In this document: piece by piece, positions 16,332-25,625 of the stretch
Numbering within the stretch: the first letter of the stretch is position 1
How the letters are laid out: each line of letters starts with the position of its first letter
Assembly: GCF_021026295.1 (NCBI RefSeq)
Contig: NZ_JAJNDA010000003.1
Location: forward strand, 310,001 to 374,000
Direction of reading: 5' to 3'
Source: Actinomycetospora soli
Lineage (GTDB): Bacteria > Actinomycetota > Actinomycetes > Mycobacteriales > Pseudonocardiaceae
Length of the DNA stretch: 64,000 bases
Notes under the pieces: model-generated
Told to the model about the DNA's origin: nothing
What the model saw: the letters and a program-made list of their open reading frames with translations, nothing else
Databases searched by the model: none
Made by a program: the position numbers and the translations under genes

Positions 16332-17117
16332 CTAGGACCGGTCGGCCGCGTCCTCCCAGGTCAGCGCCTCGGCCTGGGGATCACCGGGGTCCACGGTGCC
16401 GCTGTGGACAACCCGGTGGTCCGTCCGGAGCAGCTCGGCCACCGCCTCCCCGACGATCCGGTGCGCCGGCCAGCCCCAGTGGATGCCGTCGGGGTTGCCG
16501 TGCCCGCCGAGCACGTGCTCGACGACCAGCGGCGCCACCTCCAGCACCCGCACCTCCGCGTCCGCCGCCCACGCCCGCATCGCGGCGACGTGCGCGGTCC
16601 GACCCGTGTGCACCCCGCCGTAGAGCGGGGACCGGTGGACCGACGGCAGCAGCAGCACGACCGGGGCGTGCGGGCGCAGGGTGGTCACGGCGACCCGGAT
16701 CCGCTCCAGACACCGCACCGTCTCCGCGGGCGGCAGCGCGGTGGGTCGCCCTCCGGTCAGCCGGACGAGCCGCGCGTGTCCGTGCCGGTACGCCCGTCGC
16801 GCCCGCGAGGACAGCCACGGCGGCCGCAGGACCGGCATGAGCTCCCGCACGGCCGTCGGGAGCGGCGAGGGCAGGGAGTCCATCCCACCGACCCCGAGCA
16901 CCACGGCGTCGGCCGTGCGCACGGACGCCCACACCCGCGGATCGGTCCGTGTGGCGGTCCAGGCGTGCCGCGCCGTCCACCCGAGCCCGGCGTGCAGGTC
17001 GGCCCGCGTCCCGAGACACGACCCGGCGACCTGCGGCCACAGCCGTGGCTCGTCGACCGGGTGGGCGGTGCGGGGCCCGTGGAAGCTCAACGAGTCCCCG
17101 AGCACCAGCAGGCTCAC
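16332..17117 (-). CDS. octT: SGNH hydrolase, probable diglucosylglycerate octanoyltransferase
   Basis: A 261-residue SGNH/GDSL protein with block I LLVLGDSLSF at the N-terminus and the C-terminal Asp/His pair in PDGIHWGWPAHRI. In mycobacteria the gene next to gpgP encodes OctT, which adds octanoate to diglucosylglycerate during methylglucose lipopolysaccharide synthesis. Position and motifs support the same role here; family similarity alone would say only SGNH hydrolase. The GTG start overlaps the gpgP stop (GTGA). Confidence 0.8.
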   Translation of the reverse strand: MSLLVLGDSLSFHGPRTAHPVDEPRLWPQVAGSCLGTRADLHAGLGWTARHAWTATRTDPRVWASVRTADAVVLGVGGMDSLPSPLPTAVRELMPVLRPPWLSSRARRAYRHGHARLVRLTGGRPTALPPAETVRCLERIRVAVTTLRPHAPVVLLLPSVHRSPLYGGVHTGRTAHVAAMRAWAADAEVRVLEVAPLVVEHVLGGHGNPDGIHWGWPAHRIVGEAVAELLRTDHRVVHSGTVDPGDPQAEALTWEDAADRS

Positions 17118-17713
17118 GCCTCGGCGCCCCACCGGACGAGGCGCCAGCGGTCGACCCGGTGCTCCAGGACCGCGGTCCGGCAGTTGCCGAGCGGGGCGAG
17201 CGCGCCCCAGTGGTCGGTCGGCAGGCCGAGGAAGCCACAGGTCAGCGCGAGGATGACGCCGCCGTGGGCCACGAGCAGCGCGGTCCCGTCGAGGTCGGCG
17301 TCGAGCAGTTCCTGCACCACCGGGAGCGCCCGCTCGTACGCGTCGTGCCGGGACTCGCCCTCCGGCGGGCGGTAGTGCGGGTCGAGGCGCCAGGCGTCCA
17401 GCCCGCCGGGCCAGCCCGCGTCCACCTCGTCGTCGACGAGGCCCTGCCAGCGCCCGACGTCGGTCTCGCGCAGCCGCGGCTCCTTGCGGGGCTCGACGTC
17501 GAGCCCCTCGGTCGCGGCCGCCGCCGTCTGCCAGGCCCGGGTCTGGTCGGAGGCGACCACGACGACGGGTCCGAGCTCCCGGACGCCGGGTGCGGTCGCG
17601 TCGGCCTGCGCCTGCCCGGTCTCGTCGAGCGGCGGGTCGAGCCGCCCCTGCATGCGGCGCTCGGCGTTCCACGCGGTGCGCCCGTGCCGGAGCAGGACGA
17701 TGCGGTTCAGCAC
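17114..17713 (-). CDS. gpgP: Histidine phosphatase, probable glucosyl-3-phosphoglycerate phosphatase
   Basis: A 199-residue phosphoglycerate-mutase-fold phosphatase with the phosphohistidine motif LLRHGRTAWN at residues 6-15 and the second catalytic His in LLVAHGGVI. Set between rsfS and octT as in mycobacteria, where GpgP dephosphorylates glucosyl-3-phosphoglycerate on the way to methylglucose lipopolysaccharides. GTG start, 6 bases after the rsfS stop, so co-transcription is likely. Confidence 0.87.
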   Translation of the reverse strand: MLNRIVLLRHGRTAWNAERRMQGRLDPPLDETGQAQADATAPGVRELGPVVVVASDQTRAWQTAAAATEGLDVEPRKEPRLRETDVGRWQGLVDDEVDAGWPGGLDAWRLDPHYRPPEGESRHDAYERALPVVQELLDADLDGTALLVAHGGVILALTCGFLGLPTDHWGALAPLGNCRTAVLEHRVDRWRLVRWGAEA

Positions 17714-17719
17714 CTCAGC

Positions 17720-18103
17720 TCACTCGGCGCTGCGCGGCAGCGAGACCTCGGCCGGCAGGTCGATGTGCGGGCAGTCCTTCCAGAGCCGCTCGAGGCCGTA
17801 GAAGTCGCGCTCGTCGGAGTGCAGCACGTGCACCACGACGTCGCCGAAGTCCAGGAGCACCCAACGCGCCTCCTGCGTGCCCTCGCGGCGCACGGGCTTG
17901 ACGTCCTCGCCGCGCAGCTTCTCCTCGACGTTGTCGACGACCGCCTGCACCTGGCGCTCGTTGGGCGCGGAGGCGATGACGAAGCAGTCGGTGAGCGGGA
18001 GCCGTTCGGAGACGTCGATGGCGACGACGTCCTGGGCGAGCTTGTCGGCGGCGGCCAGGGCCGCGACCTCGGCCAGGCGGCGCGCGTGATCGGTGGCGGC
18101 CAT
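17720..18103 (-). CDS. rsfS: Ribosome silencing factor RsfS
   Basis: A 127-residue RsfS/YbeB/Iojap protein that binds L14 and stops subunit joining when nutrients are low. Typical motifs are KLAQDVVAIDVSERLPLTDCFVIASA and WVLLDFGDVVVHVLHSDERDFYGLERLW. ATG at 18103 lies 7 bases after TAAGCT (18116-18111), so it is probably leaderless and is the first gene of the rsfS-gpgP-octT unit. It is separated from nadD, its usual neighbour, by two genes. Confidence 0.95.
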   Translation of the reverse strand: MAATDHARRLAEVAALAAADKLAQDVVAIDVSERLPLTDCFVIASAPNERQVQAVVDNVEEKLRGEDVKPVRREGTQEARWVLLDFGDVVVHVLHSDERDFYGLERLWKDCPHIDLPAEVSLPRSAE

Positions 18104-18129
18104 CGCGGTGAGCTTACCGCCGCTGCGGT

Positions 18130-18156
18130 TTGACCGTCGGTGGTGGCGTTCATACT
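18130..18156 (+). promoter_or_regulatory. Promoter for leaderless FIST gene
   Basis: TTGACC (18130-18135) and CATACT (18151-18156) with a 15-base spacer, shorter than ideal. The -10 ends 6 bases before the ATG at 18163, so transcription would start at the start codon. Confidence 0.5.
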
Positions 18157-18162
18157 CCCGTC

Positions 18163-19371
18163 ATGCAGGACGTCGCGAGCACGCAGACCTCGGCGTTCGG
18201 GGACGGGCTCGCCCAGGGCCCGGACCTCGAGGCCGCCGCCGAGACCGCCGTCGCCGCGGCCACCGCGCCGCTGCAGGGCCGGCGGCCCGACCTCATGTCG
18301 GTGTTCGTCTCGCACCCCGACCCCGACGTCGCGGCGGCGGTGGCACGCCAGGCCATGCAGATCGCCGGGGCCACCACCACGCTGGGCTGCCGCGCCTCCG
18401 GAGTGATCGGCGACGGTCGCGGCGTCGAGGACGCGCCCGCGGTCGCCGTGTGGGCGGCCGCGCTGCCCGGGGTGCGGGTCACGCCGTTCCACCTGCAGGC
18501 GGCCCGGCACGAGAGCGGCATCTCGGTCGGGGGCATGCCGGTCCCCGCGGAGGACGACGCGGTGGCCGTGCTGCTCGCCGACCCCTTCACGTTCCCCGCC
18601 CAGGGCTTCGTCGAGCAGTCGGGCCAGGCGCTGCCCGGGCTGCCCCTGGTCGGCGGCCTCGCCACCGCACCCGTCGGCAGCTCGGCGCTCGGCCCCGCGC
18701 GGCCCGGACCGGGCGGCGCGCGCCTCTTCCTCGACGGCGAGGTCCACGAGCGCGGCGCGGTCGGAGTGCTGCTCGGCGGCGACGTCGCGGTGCGCACGCT
18801 GGTCAGCCAGGGCTGCCGCCCGATCGGCCCGACGATGACCGTCACGGGCGCGCAGGGCTCGCAGCTCACCTCCCTCGCCGGGCAGCCGGCCTACCGCAAG
18901 CTCGAGGAGATCCTGCGCGAGCTCGGCGAGGAGGACTCGGCGCTGGCCATGCGCGGGCTGCACCTCGGCATCGCGATGGACGAGTACGCCGACGAGCACG
19001 GCCGCGGCGACTTCCTGGTCCGCGGCGTCGTCGGCGCCGACGAGGAGGCGGGGACGGTCGCCGTCGGGGACGTCGTGGAGGTCGGGCGCACCGTGCGCTT
19101 CCACGTCCGCGACGCGTCGACCGCCGGGGAGGACCTCGACGCCCTCATGGCCCTGACCGCCGACGACGCGCCCGCCGGAGGCGCCCTGCTGTTCTCCTGC
19201 ACCGGTCGGGGACGGGTGATGTTCGGGGAGGACACCTCGCACGACGTCCGGGCGATCCGGCGCGGCCTCGCGCCCCGCGTGGCCGGGTTCTTCGCCGACG
19301 GCGAGATCGGGCCCGTCGCCGCGAAGAACCACCTCCACGGCTTCACCGCGTCGGTGCTCGCCTTCGGTTAG
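18163..19371 (+). CDS. FIST N- and C-domain protein (putative ligand sensor)
   Basis: A 402-residue protein with FIST_N (about residues 30-215: SVFVSHPDPDVAAAVARQAM ... LPLVGGLATA) followed by FIST_C (about 220-375, ending ALLFSCTGRGRVMFG). FIST domains are thought to bind small molecules such as amino acids in signalling, but no output domain is fused here. ATG 18163 rather than an in-frame upstream GTG, because a promoter sits immediately before it. Its stop overlaps the convergent YdeI-like gene by 4 bases. The pair interrupts the usual nadD-rsfS order. Confidence 0.85.
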   Translation: MQDVASTQTSAFGDGLAQGPDLEAAAETAVAAATAPLQGRRPDLMSVFVSHPDPDVAAAVARQAMQIAGATTTLGCRASGVIGDGRGVEDAPAVAVWAAALPGVRVTPFHLQAARHESGISVGGMPVPAEDDAVAVLLADPFTFPAQGFVEQSGQALPGLPLVGGLATAPVGSSALGPARPGPGGARLFLDGEVHERGAVGVLLGGDVAVRTLVSQGCRPIGPTMTVTGAQGSQLTSLAGQPAYRKLEEILRELGEEDSALAMRGLHLGIAMDEYADEHGRGDFLVRGVVGADEEAGTVAVGDVVEVGRTVRFHVRDASTAGEDLDALMALTADDAPAGGALLFSCTGRGRVMFGEDTSHDVRAIRRGLAPRVAGFFADGEIGPVAAKNHLHGFTASVLAFG

Positions 19372-19970
19372 CGCTTCTGCGGGTAGATGGTCTCGCCGCG
19401 CTCGAGCATCGCCACGTACTCGGCGATGCGCCGGTCGCGGGTGCGGGTGGTCTTCAGCTGCCCGAGCCGGTGGGTGAGCGCGTACCGGTTCTGGCTGGTC
19501 AACGTCGCGAACATCGCCGAGGCCGCCGGCGAGGCCGCGATCGCGGCGGCCAGGTCGTCCGGCACGGTCGCGGTCGCCGGCCCCGCGTAGGCGGCGTCCC
19601 AACGACCGTCGGACTTCGCGCGCTCGACCTCGGCCAGGCCCGCCGCGTGCATCCGGCCCTCGTCGGTCAGGCGCAGGACGTGCCCCACGTTGCGGGCCGA
19701 CCACGACGAGCGCGCCCGACGCGGGGTGAACCGCTGGAACGTCGTCCACTCGTCCCGACGGCGGGCCTGCCCGTCGATCCAGCCGAAGCACAGCGCCTCG
19801 TCGAGCGCCGTCGCGTGGGTCAGCCGCGTCGGGGGCTCCGGCAACGCCAGCGCCACCTTCTTCGCCAGGACGAGCCACACCCCGCTCGGATCGGTGTACT
19901 TCACCCCCAGCCAGGCGCGCCAGGCGTCGGCATCGGGGAGGAGGAGTTCCGGCTGTTCCACGGGTGACAT
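19368..19970 (-). CDS. YdeI/OmpD-associated family protein
   Basis: A 200-residue protein of the bacteriocin-protection YdeI/OmpD-associated family, recognised from DEALCFGWIDGQARRRDE, FTPRRARSSWSARNVGHVLRL and the C-terminal SQNRYALTHRLGQLKTTRTRDRRI segment. Molecular function is not established for the family. ATG at 19970 is the best start. A repeat unit shared with position 808 lies 33-55 bases upstream. It converges on the FIST gene with a 4-base overlap. Confidence 0.85.
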   Translation of the reverse strand: MSPVEQPELLLPDADAWRAWLGVKYTDPSGVWLVLAKKVALALPEPPTRLTHATALDEALCFGWIDGQARRRDEWTTFQRFTPRRARSSWSARNVGHVLRLTDEGRMHAAGLAEVERAKSDGRWDAAYAGPATATVPDDLAAAIAASPAASAMFATLTSQNRYALTHRLGQLKTTRTRDRRIAEYVAMLERGETIYPQKR

Positions 19971-20002
19971 TCTGACGATGCGGCGTCCCTGCCACTGGAT
20001 GA

Positions 20003-20025
20003 CAGCAACGACGCTTTCCTGCCAC
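20003..20025. repeat. Intergenic repeat, copy 2 of the GCTTTCCTGCCAC family
   Basis: Shares 22 of 23 bases with 808-830 (core ACGACGCTTTCCTGCCAC). A partial direct echo, TCCCTGCCAC, lies just before at 19986-19995. It sits between nadD and the YdeI-like gene. Confidence 0.6.
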
Positions 20026-20037
20026 GAAGGCGGGGGG

Positions 20038-20649
20038 CTACCCCAGGTGCTCCAGCCGCGACGGCGAGCCGCCGTTGCGGTAGAGGCCACGCTTGGCGAT
20101 GTACTGCACCACCCCGTCGGGCACCAGGTACCAGACCGGTTCGCCCTTGCCGACCCGCACGCGGCAGTCGGTCGACGAGATCGCCATCGCGGGCACCTCG
20201 ATCAACGACACCGCACCCTTCGGCAGGTGGTCGGACACCAGCTCGAACCCGGGACGCGTGACGCCGACGAAGTGCGCGATCTCGAACATCTCGTCCGCGC
20301 GGTGCCAGGACAGGATCTGCTCGAGGGCGTCGGCACCGGTGATGAAGTAGAGCTCGTCGTCGGGGAAGACCTCGGCGAGGTCGCGCAGGGTGTCGACGGT
20401 GTAGGTGGGCCCGTCCCGGTCGACGTCCACGCGGCTGACCGTGAAGCGCGGGTTCGACGCGGTGGCCACGACCGTCATCAGGTAGCGGTCCTCGGCCGCC
20501 GTGACCTGCCCCTTCGACTTCTGCCACGGCTGCCCGGTGGGGACGAAGACCACCTCGTCGAGGTCGAAGCGCAGCGCCGCCTCGCTCGCGGCCACCAGGT
20601 GACCGTGGTGGATCGGGTCGAACGTCCCGCCCATCACCCCGACACGCAT
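20038..20649 (-). CDS. nadD: Nicotinate-nucleotide adenylyltransferase
   Basis: A 203-residue enzyme that adenylates nicotinate mononucleotide to deamido-NAD, the step before NadE. It has the nucleotidyltransferase motif [11 protein letters not shown] at residues 7-17 and the second motif ISSTDCR near the C-terminus. ATG 20649 is preceded by GGAGG at good spacing. It lies 17 bases downstream of the VWA gene, so it may be read from that operon. nadE is about 40 kb away in this window. Confidence 0.95.
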   Translation of the reverse strand: MRVGVMGGTFDPIHHGHLVAASEAALRFDLDEVVFVPTGQPWQKSKGQVTAAEDRYLMTVVATASNPRFTVSRVDVDRDGPTYTVDTLRDLAEVFPDDELYFITGADALEQILSWHRADEMFEIAHFVGVTRPGFELVSDHLPKGAVSLIEVPAMAISSTDCRVRVGKGEPVWYLVPDGVVQYIAKRGLYRNGGSPSRLEHLG

Positions 20650-20666
20650 CAACGCCTCCGTGGAGC

Positions 20667-22121
20667 TCAGACCGGGAGCAGCCCGCCGACGACGCCGGCG
20701 AGCTGGGCCGCCGTGCGGCACTCGTGCATCGGCATGACCCGGCCGTACTCGATCGCCGCCGAGTCACCGGTCCCCCACTGCCGCTGCGGCTCGGGATTCA
20801 ACCAGTGCGCGTGCCGGGCCCTCGCGACGACGGCGCGCAGGACCCCGAGCGCCGGGTCCTGGTGGTTGGTGCGGGCGTCGCCGAGGACGAGCAGCGCACT
20901 GCGGTCGGTCACGGCGTCGGGCCAGCGGTCGGCGAAGCGCTCGAACGCGCGGCCGTAGTCGGAGTGGCCGCTCCACGCGACGAGTCCGCGGCGGGAGTGG
21001 ACCTCGGTGAGGATGTTCGCGAGGTCGGCCCCCGGGGTGAACAGGTCGGTCACCTCGACGCACCCGTCCACGAAGCAGAAGATCCGGATGCGGGAGAACT
21101 GCTCGCGCAGGGCCTGGACCAGCATCATCGTGAAGTGGCTGAAGCCGGCCACGGAACCGGAGACGTCGCAGAGCAGCACCAGCTCGGGGCGGCCCGGCCG
21201 CGGCCGGCGGTGCACCAGGTTCACCGGCACGCCGCCGGTCGACATCGAGCGGCGCAGGGTGCGGCGCATGTCGATCGGGCCGCGGTGCGCCCGACGCCGG
21301 CGGGCCGCGAGTCGCGTGGCGAGGTGGCGACCGAGCGGGGCGACCCGTCGTCGCAGGTCGGCAAGGGTGTCGGCGCCGGCGGAGAGGAAGTCGGTCTGCT
21401 CGGCCTGGCGCCGCACCCCGGTCCGGGCCGCCGCCTCCCGGCCGCGGATCTCGCTGCCGCGCCGGGTCGTCTCGCCCTGCACCATCCGGCGGAACTCGGC
21501 GATCCGCGCGCGGGTCTCGCGCCGTGCGACCTCCTCGGCGAACGGGCTGTCGGCGGCGTCGGCCTGACGGCGGCCGCGCAGCTCGGCGAGGACGCGCGCC
21601 AGCAGCGTCTCGGGCTTGACGCTGTTCAGCGCCTGGTAGGACGAGAAGCCCGACGGCGGGCCCTGGGCGCCGTCGCGCCCCTGTCCCCCGCTGCCGCCCG
21701 AGCCCGGACCGCGACCGGCGCCGAGGGTCCCCAGCCCGTCGACCACCGCGCGGGCGAGTTCGGAGAGGGCGGCCGTGTCGCCGTCGACGAGCAGCTCGGC
21801 GAGCAGGTCGCGCAGCGCGTCGATGTCGACCGAGCCGTCCTCGCTGTAGGGCAGCGCGACCTCGCCGAGCGCCGCGCCCTGCCCCAGCGGCCACCACAGC
21901 TCGAACAGCGCGTCGAAGGTCTGCCGCTGACCGCTGCGGCGCAGCAGGGCCGCGGCGAGCCCCTCCCGGAGCTGCTCGCGGCGCAGCAGGTCGATCTCCG
22001 CCATCACCGCGGCGGCGTCGACGGTCTCCCCGGGGCCGACGTCGACCTGGTGGCGGCGCAGGGCCTGCACGAAGTCGACGAGGTGGGCCGGGAGCCCGCG
22101 GTCCGGGGTCGTCGCGGTCAT
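20667..22121 (-). CDS. VWA-domain (CoxE-like) protein
   Basis: A 484-residue protein. The middle is a Gly/Arg-rich, poorly ordered stretch. The C-terminal half (from about residue 290) is a von Willebrand A domain with MIDAS motif CDVSGSV. The upstream half resembles CoxE, the partner of a MoxR ATPase in metal-enzyme maturation. The start overlaps the MoxR stop by one base (TGATG), showing coupling. Together they probably remodel or load metal into a protein whose gene is not in this window. Confidence 0.88.
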   Translation of the reverse strand: MTATTPDRGLPAHLVDFVQALRRHQVDVGPGETVDAAAVMAEIDLLRREQLREGLAAALLRRSGQRQTFDALFELWWPLGQGAALGEVALPYSEDGSVDIDALRDLLAELLVDGDTAALSELARAVVDGLGTLGAGRGPGSGGSGGQGRDGAQGPPSGFSSYQALNSVKPETLLARVLAELRGRRQADAADSPFAEEVARRETRARIAEFRRMVQGETTRRGSEIRGREAAARTGVRRQAEQTDFLSAGADTLADLRRRVAPLGRHLATRLAARRRRAHRGPIDMRRTLRRSMSTGGVPVNLVHRRPRPGRPELVLLCDVSGSVAGFSHFTMMLVQALREQFSRIRIFCFVDGCVEVTDLFTPGADLANILTEVHSRRGLVAWSGHSDYGRAFERFADRWPDAVTDRSALLVLGDARTNHQDPALGVLRAVVARARHAHWLNPEPQRQWGTGDSAAIEYGRVMPMHECRTAAQLAGVVGGLLPV

Positions 22122-23011
22122 CAGTTCAGCCGCAGTTCCGAGGAGGCCTTGACCAGGTCCGCGCGGTGCTTGAGGACGACGCCGAGGCTCTGGCGGACCG
22201 CCTCGTCGTCGAGGGTGTCGAGGCCCAGCGCCACGAGCGTGCGCGCCCAGTCGATCGTCTCCGACACCGACGGCGCCTTGCGCAGCTCCAGCCCGCGCAG
22301 CACCCCGATGATGCGGACCAGCTCCTCGGCGAGCGCCTCCCCGAGCTGCGGGACGCGGGAGGCGACGATCCGGCGCTCGAGCTCGGCGTCCGGGAAGTCG
22401 AGGTGCAGGAACAGGCAGCGCCGCTTGAGGGCCTCGGACAGCTCGCGGGTGGCGTTCGAGGTGAGCAGCGTGAACGGCTTCTGCGTCGCGGTGATGGTGC
22501 CGAGCTCGGGGACGGTCACCTGGAAGTCGCCCAGCACCTCGAGCAGCAGGCCCTCGACCTCGACGTCGGCCTTGTCGGTCTCGTCGACGAGGAGCACCGT
22601 CGGCTCGTCGCGGCGGATGGCGGTGAGCAGCGGGCGGGTGAGGAGGAACTCCTCGGAGAACACGTCGTCGCGGGTGGCGTCCCAGTCCTGCCCCTGGCTG
22701 GCCTGGATGCGCAGCAGCTGCTTGGCGTGGTTCCACTCGTAGAGCGCGCGGGCCTCGTCGATGCCCTCGTAGCACTGCAGCCGCACGAGCCCCGCGTCGG
22801 TCGCCTCGGCCACCGCCCGCGCGAGCTCGGTCTTCCCGACGCCGGCCGGGCCCTCGACCAGCAACGGCTTGCCGAGCCGGTCGGCGAGGAAGACGGTCGT
22901 CGCGACGGCGTTCGAGGCGAGGTAGCCCACGTCGCCGAGGCGCGTGACGACGTCGTCGACGGAGTCGAAGAGAGTCGTCCGGCCGGTCGCGTCGCTGCCC
23001 ACGGACCGCAT
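22121..23011 (-). CDS. MoxR-family AAA+ ATPase
   Basis: A 296-residue AAA+ ATPase with Walker A GPAGVGKT (residues 54-61), Walker B LLVDETDK and sensor 1 LLTSNATRELS. MoxR proteins act as chaperones with VWA partners, as in the Cox and Mox systems; the VWA gene follows immediately. ATG at 23011 is preferred over a longer in-frame GTG. No cox or other dehydrogenase genes adjoin the pair, so the target is unknown. Confidence 0.9.
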   Translation of the reverse strand: MRSVGSDATGRTTLFDSVDDVVTRLGDVGYLASNAVATTVFLADRLGKPLLVEGPAGVGKTELARAVAEATDAGLVRLQCYEGIDEARALYEWNHAKQLLRIQASQGQDWDATRDDVFSEEFLLTRPLLTAIRRDEPTVLLVDETDKADVEVEGLLLEVLGDFQVTVPELGTITATQKPFTLLTSNATRELSEALKRRCLFLHLDFPDAELERRIVASRVPQLGEALAEELVRIIGVLRGLELRKAPSVSETIDWARTLVALGLDTLDDEAVRQSLGVVLKHRADLVKASSELRLN

Positions 23012-23092
23012 CCTGCCCGGAGATCGACGAGTTGTCCCCCGCTGATCACGGGTCGCAGGCCACACCCGCCGTCGGGGACGGGCCGTCCGGGG

Positions 23093-23863
23093 TCACGACG
23101 GCGGGTGCTCCCACATCGTCGTGCGGAAGAGGTCGAGGTAGCCGAGCCGCCGGTAGACGCCGTGTCCGTCGTCGCTGGCGATCAGCACCGACGGCAGCTC
23201 CGGTGCCACGCCCGCGACCGCGGCGGTCAGGGCCGCGCCGTAGCCGCGGCGGCGCACGACGGAGGCCACCCAGTCCACCTCGACGACGCCGTGGTGGACC
23301 GCCGAGCCCGCCGTCGCGACCGGGCGGCCGTCGACGTAGCCGACACGCAGGTGCAGCAGGGACCCGGCGAGGGTGAGGTCGGCGATCGCCGGGGCGCCGA
23401 CCTCCGCCAACCCGTACGCCTCGACGAGGACCGCCTCGAAGTCGGCGAGGGTCGTCGCGTCGCGCACCGGACGGATCTCCAGCCCGGAGGGCGCGGGCGG
23501 GAACGGCGCGGGGACCCGCAGCATGAGCGGCGGGTGACCGACGGGCACCAACCCGGCCAGACCCGGCGTCGGGAAGACGGAGAGCAGGACCCACCACCGG
23601 TCCGGCGGGTAGAACGCCCCCGCGGCGTCCAGCACCGCGGTCCACTCGTCGCCGAACAACGGGCGGGTGACGACGACGGCGTTGTCGTAGCCGAAGGGCG
23701 AGCGCAGGTCGACCATCCGCGCGCCCGCGGCCCACGCCTGCCGGCCGCCGGTGCGCTCGGCCATGGCCGTGATCCGGTCGGCGTAGGCGAGGACGAACCG
23801 GCGGGTGAGGCTGTCCTCCGCCGGCAGTCCGGACTCCCAGCCCGTCGTCAGGACCTCGCTCAT
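23093..23863 (-). CDS. GNAT-family N-acetyltransferase
   Basis: A 256-residue protein. The C-terminal half carries a GNAT fold, with the acetyl-CoA loop in VVRRRGYGAALTAAV and a typical ending YRRLGYLDLFRTTMW. The N-terminal half is less clear. ATG at 23863 lies 6 bases after CACACT (23875-23870), compatible with leaderless expression. The acceptor substrate is unknown. Confidence 0.87.
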   Translation of the reverse strand: MSEVLTTGWESGLPAEDSLTRRFVLAYADRITAMAERTGGRQAWAAGARMVDLRSPFGYDNAVVVTRPLFGDEWTAVLDAAGAFYPPDRWWVLLSVFPTPGLAGLVPVGHPPLMLRVPAPFPPAPSGLEIRPVRDATTLADFEAVLVEAYGLAEVGAPAIADLTLAGSLLHLRVGYVDGRPVATAGSAVHHGVVEVDWVASVVRRRGYGAALTAAVAGVAPELPSVLIASDDGHGVYRRLGYLDLFRTTMWEHPPS

Positions 23864-23891
23864 CGCCCGAGTGTGGCCCAGGACACATCGA

Positions 23892-24899
23892 TCAGGCGAA
23901 CGCGCCCGAGTAGGCGTTGAGCGCCGGCTGCCCGCCGAGGTGGGCGTAGAGCACCGTCGAGCCACGGTCGATCTCCCCGCTCGTGACCAGGTCGACCAGC
24001 CCGGCCATTGACTTGCCCTCGTAGACCGGATCGAGGATCACGCCCTCCAGGCGGGCGGTGAGCTCGATCGCGGCGCGGGTGGAGTCGACCGGGATGCCGT
24101 AGCGCTCGCCGGCCCAGCCCTCGAGGACTGTGACCTCGTCCTCGCGCAGGTCGCGCTCGATGCCGATGAGCTTCGCGGTGTGGCGGGCGATGCGGTCGAC
24201 CTGGTCGCGGGTCTTCGCGAGGGTCGCGGAGGCGTCGATGCCGATCACCCGGCGCGGCCGGTCGGTGTCCGCGAAGCCGGCGATCATCCCGGCGTGCGTC
24301 GAGCCGGTGACGGTGCAGACGACGATCGTGTCGAAGAAGACGCCGAGCGCCGCCTCCTGCTCCTCGACCTCGCGGGCCCACTGCGCGAACCCGAGGCCGC
24401 CCAGCGGGTGCTCCGAGGCCCCGGCGGGGATGCCGTAGGGGACGCCGCCCGCGTCGCGGACCTCCTGGAGCGCACGCTCGTAGGAGTCGCGCAGCCCGAT
24501 GTCGAAGCCCGCCGGGTCCAGGCGGACGTCCGCGCCGAGGATGCGCGAGAGCAGGATGTTCCCGACCTTGTCGTTCACGCTGTCCGGCCAGTCGACCCAG
24601 CGCTCCTGGACGAGGCGGGCCTTCAGCCCGAGCTTCGCGGCGACCGCCGCGACCTGACGCGTGTGGTTGGACTGCACGCCGCCGATGGAGACGAGCGTGT
24701 CGGCGCCGCTCGCGAGCACGTCCGGGACGATGTACTCCAGCTTGCGGGTCTTGTTCCCGCCGTAGGCGAGGCCGGAGTTGACGTCCTCGCGCTTGGCCCA
24801 GACGTCCGCGCCTCCGAGGTGGGCGGTGAGCCGGTCGAGGCGGTGGACGGGGCTCGGACCGAAGAGCAGCGGGTGGCGGTCGAAGTCGTCGAGGGACAC
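23892..24899 (-). CDS. acdS: 1-aminocyclopropane-1-carboxylate deaminase
   Basis: A 335-residue PLP enzyme that breaks ACC, the plant ethylene precursor, into 2-oxobutanoate and ammonia. The PLP lysine is in [11 protein letters not shown], the Ser in [11 protein letters not shown], and the Tyr-Glu pair diagnostic of true ACC deaminases over D-cysteine desulfhydrases is present in [12 protein letters not shown], with Leu in [11 protein letters not shown]. The GTG start is 9 bases behind the GntR gene, so both form one operon. This gene hints at life with plants. Confidence 0.93.
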   Translation of the reverse strand: MSLDDFDRHPLLFGPSPVHRLDRLTAHLGGADVWAKREDVNSGLAYGGNKTRKLEYIVPDVLASGADTLVSIGGVQSNHTRQVAAVAAKLGLKARLVQERWVDWPDSVNDKVGNILLSRILGADVRLDPAGFDIGLRDSYERALQEVRDAGGVPYGIPAGASEHPLGGLGFAQWAREVEEQEAALGVFFDTIVVCTVTGSTHAGMIAGFADTDRPRRVIGIDASATLAKTRDQVDRIARHTAKLIGIERDLREDEVTVLEGWAGERYGIPVDSTRAAIELTARLEGVILDPVYEGKSMAGLVDLVTSGEIDRGSTVLYAHLGGQPALNAYSGAFA

Positions 24900-24908
24900 G
24901 GCGGTCTC

Positions 24909-25547
24909 CTAGGTGAGGGTGAGCCAGTTGGCGCGGGCCTCCCGGCCCGCCTCGTCGGCGTCGCCGGCCCGCAGGAGCTCGACGATCCGGGCGTGCTGGG
25001 CGACCGACGCGCGGCCGGTCAGGGACGCGAACCGCGTCCGCTCCATGCGGCGCAGCAGGGGCGTGACCTGGTCGAGGGTGTCGTGCAGCGCCCGGTTGGC
25101 GGCGACCTCGACGGGGACGCCGTGGAAGGCGTCGTCGGCGGCGACGGCGGCGTCGACGTCGTCGTCGTGCAGCGCCCGCTCGAACCGCTCGTTCGCGGCG
25201 GTCATGGCGCGCAGGTGCTCCTCGGTGAGGTGCGGGGCGGCGGACCGGGTGGCGAGCTCGTGCATCGCCGCGGCGACCTGGGCGGCGTCCCGCGCGGCCC
25301 GCTGGTCGAGCGGGCTGACGACGGTGGAACTGCCCGGCTTCACGACGACGAGGCCCGCGAGTTCCAGCCGGGCGATCGCCTCGCGGACGGGGGTGCGGCT
25401 GACGCCGAGCCACCGGCAGAGCTCGGCGTCGTGCAGGCGCTCCCCCGGTTCCAGCGTGCCCTCGACGATCGCGGCCCGCAGCCGGGCGAACACCTGGTCG
25501 CGCAGCGTGGTGCGTGCGGTCGCGGCGTCGGAGCTGGGTACCGGCAT
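24909..25547 (-). CDS. GntR-family regulator with FCD ligand domain
   Basis: A 212-residue regulator. The N-terminal winged helix (residues 14-75) has the GntR signature LRDQVFARLRAAIVEGTLEPGERL and LGVSRTPVREAIARLE. The C-terminal all-helical FCD domain should bind a small acid, probably ACC or a product, since the gene is in an operon with acdS. ATG 25547 is chosen. A near-palindrome over the start codon is a likely operator. Confidence 0.92.
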   Translation of the reverse strand: MPVPSSDAATARTTLRDQVFARLRAAIVEGTLEPGERLHDAELCRWLGVSRTPVREAIARLELAGLVVVKPGSSTVVSPLDQRAARDAAQVAAAMHELATRSAAPHLTEEHLRAMTAANERFERALHDDDVDAAVAADDAFHGVPVEVAANRALHDTLDQVTPLLRRMERTRFASLTGRASVAQHARIVELLRAGDADEAGREARANWLTLT

Positions 25548-25561
25548 GCGATATATTGCAT
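25546..25561. promoter_or_regulatory. Likely GntR operator over the start codon
   Basis: ATGCGATATATTGCAT is a 16-base palindrome with one mismatched pair, in an AT-rich patch that stands out in this GC-rich DNA. It overlaps the ATG of the GntR gene and its probable -10 region and lies 65 bases from the divergent recQ start. Autorepression is the simplest reading. Confidence 0.55.
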
Positions 25562-25625
25562 TCCAGATATGGCGGGATGTCAAGGACCGGCCCACGCTGT
25601 CGGACCCCTGTGCTTTCGTGGAGCC

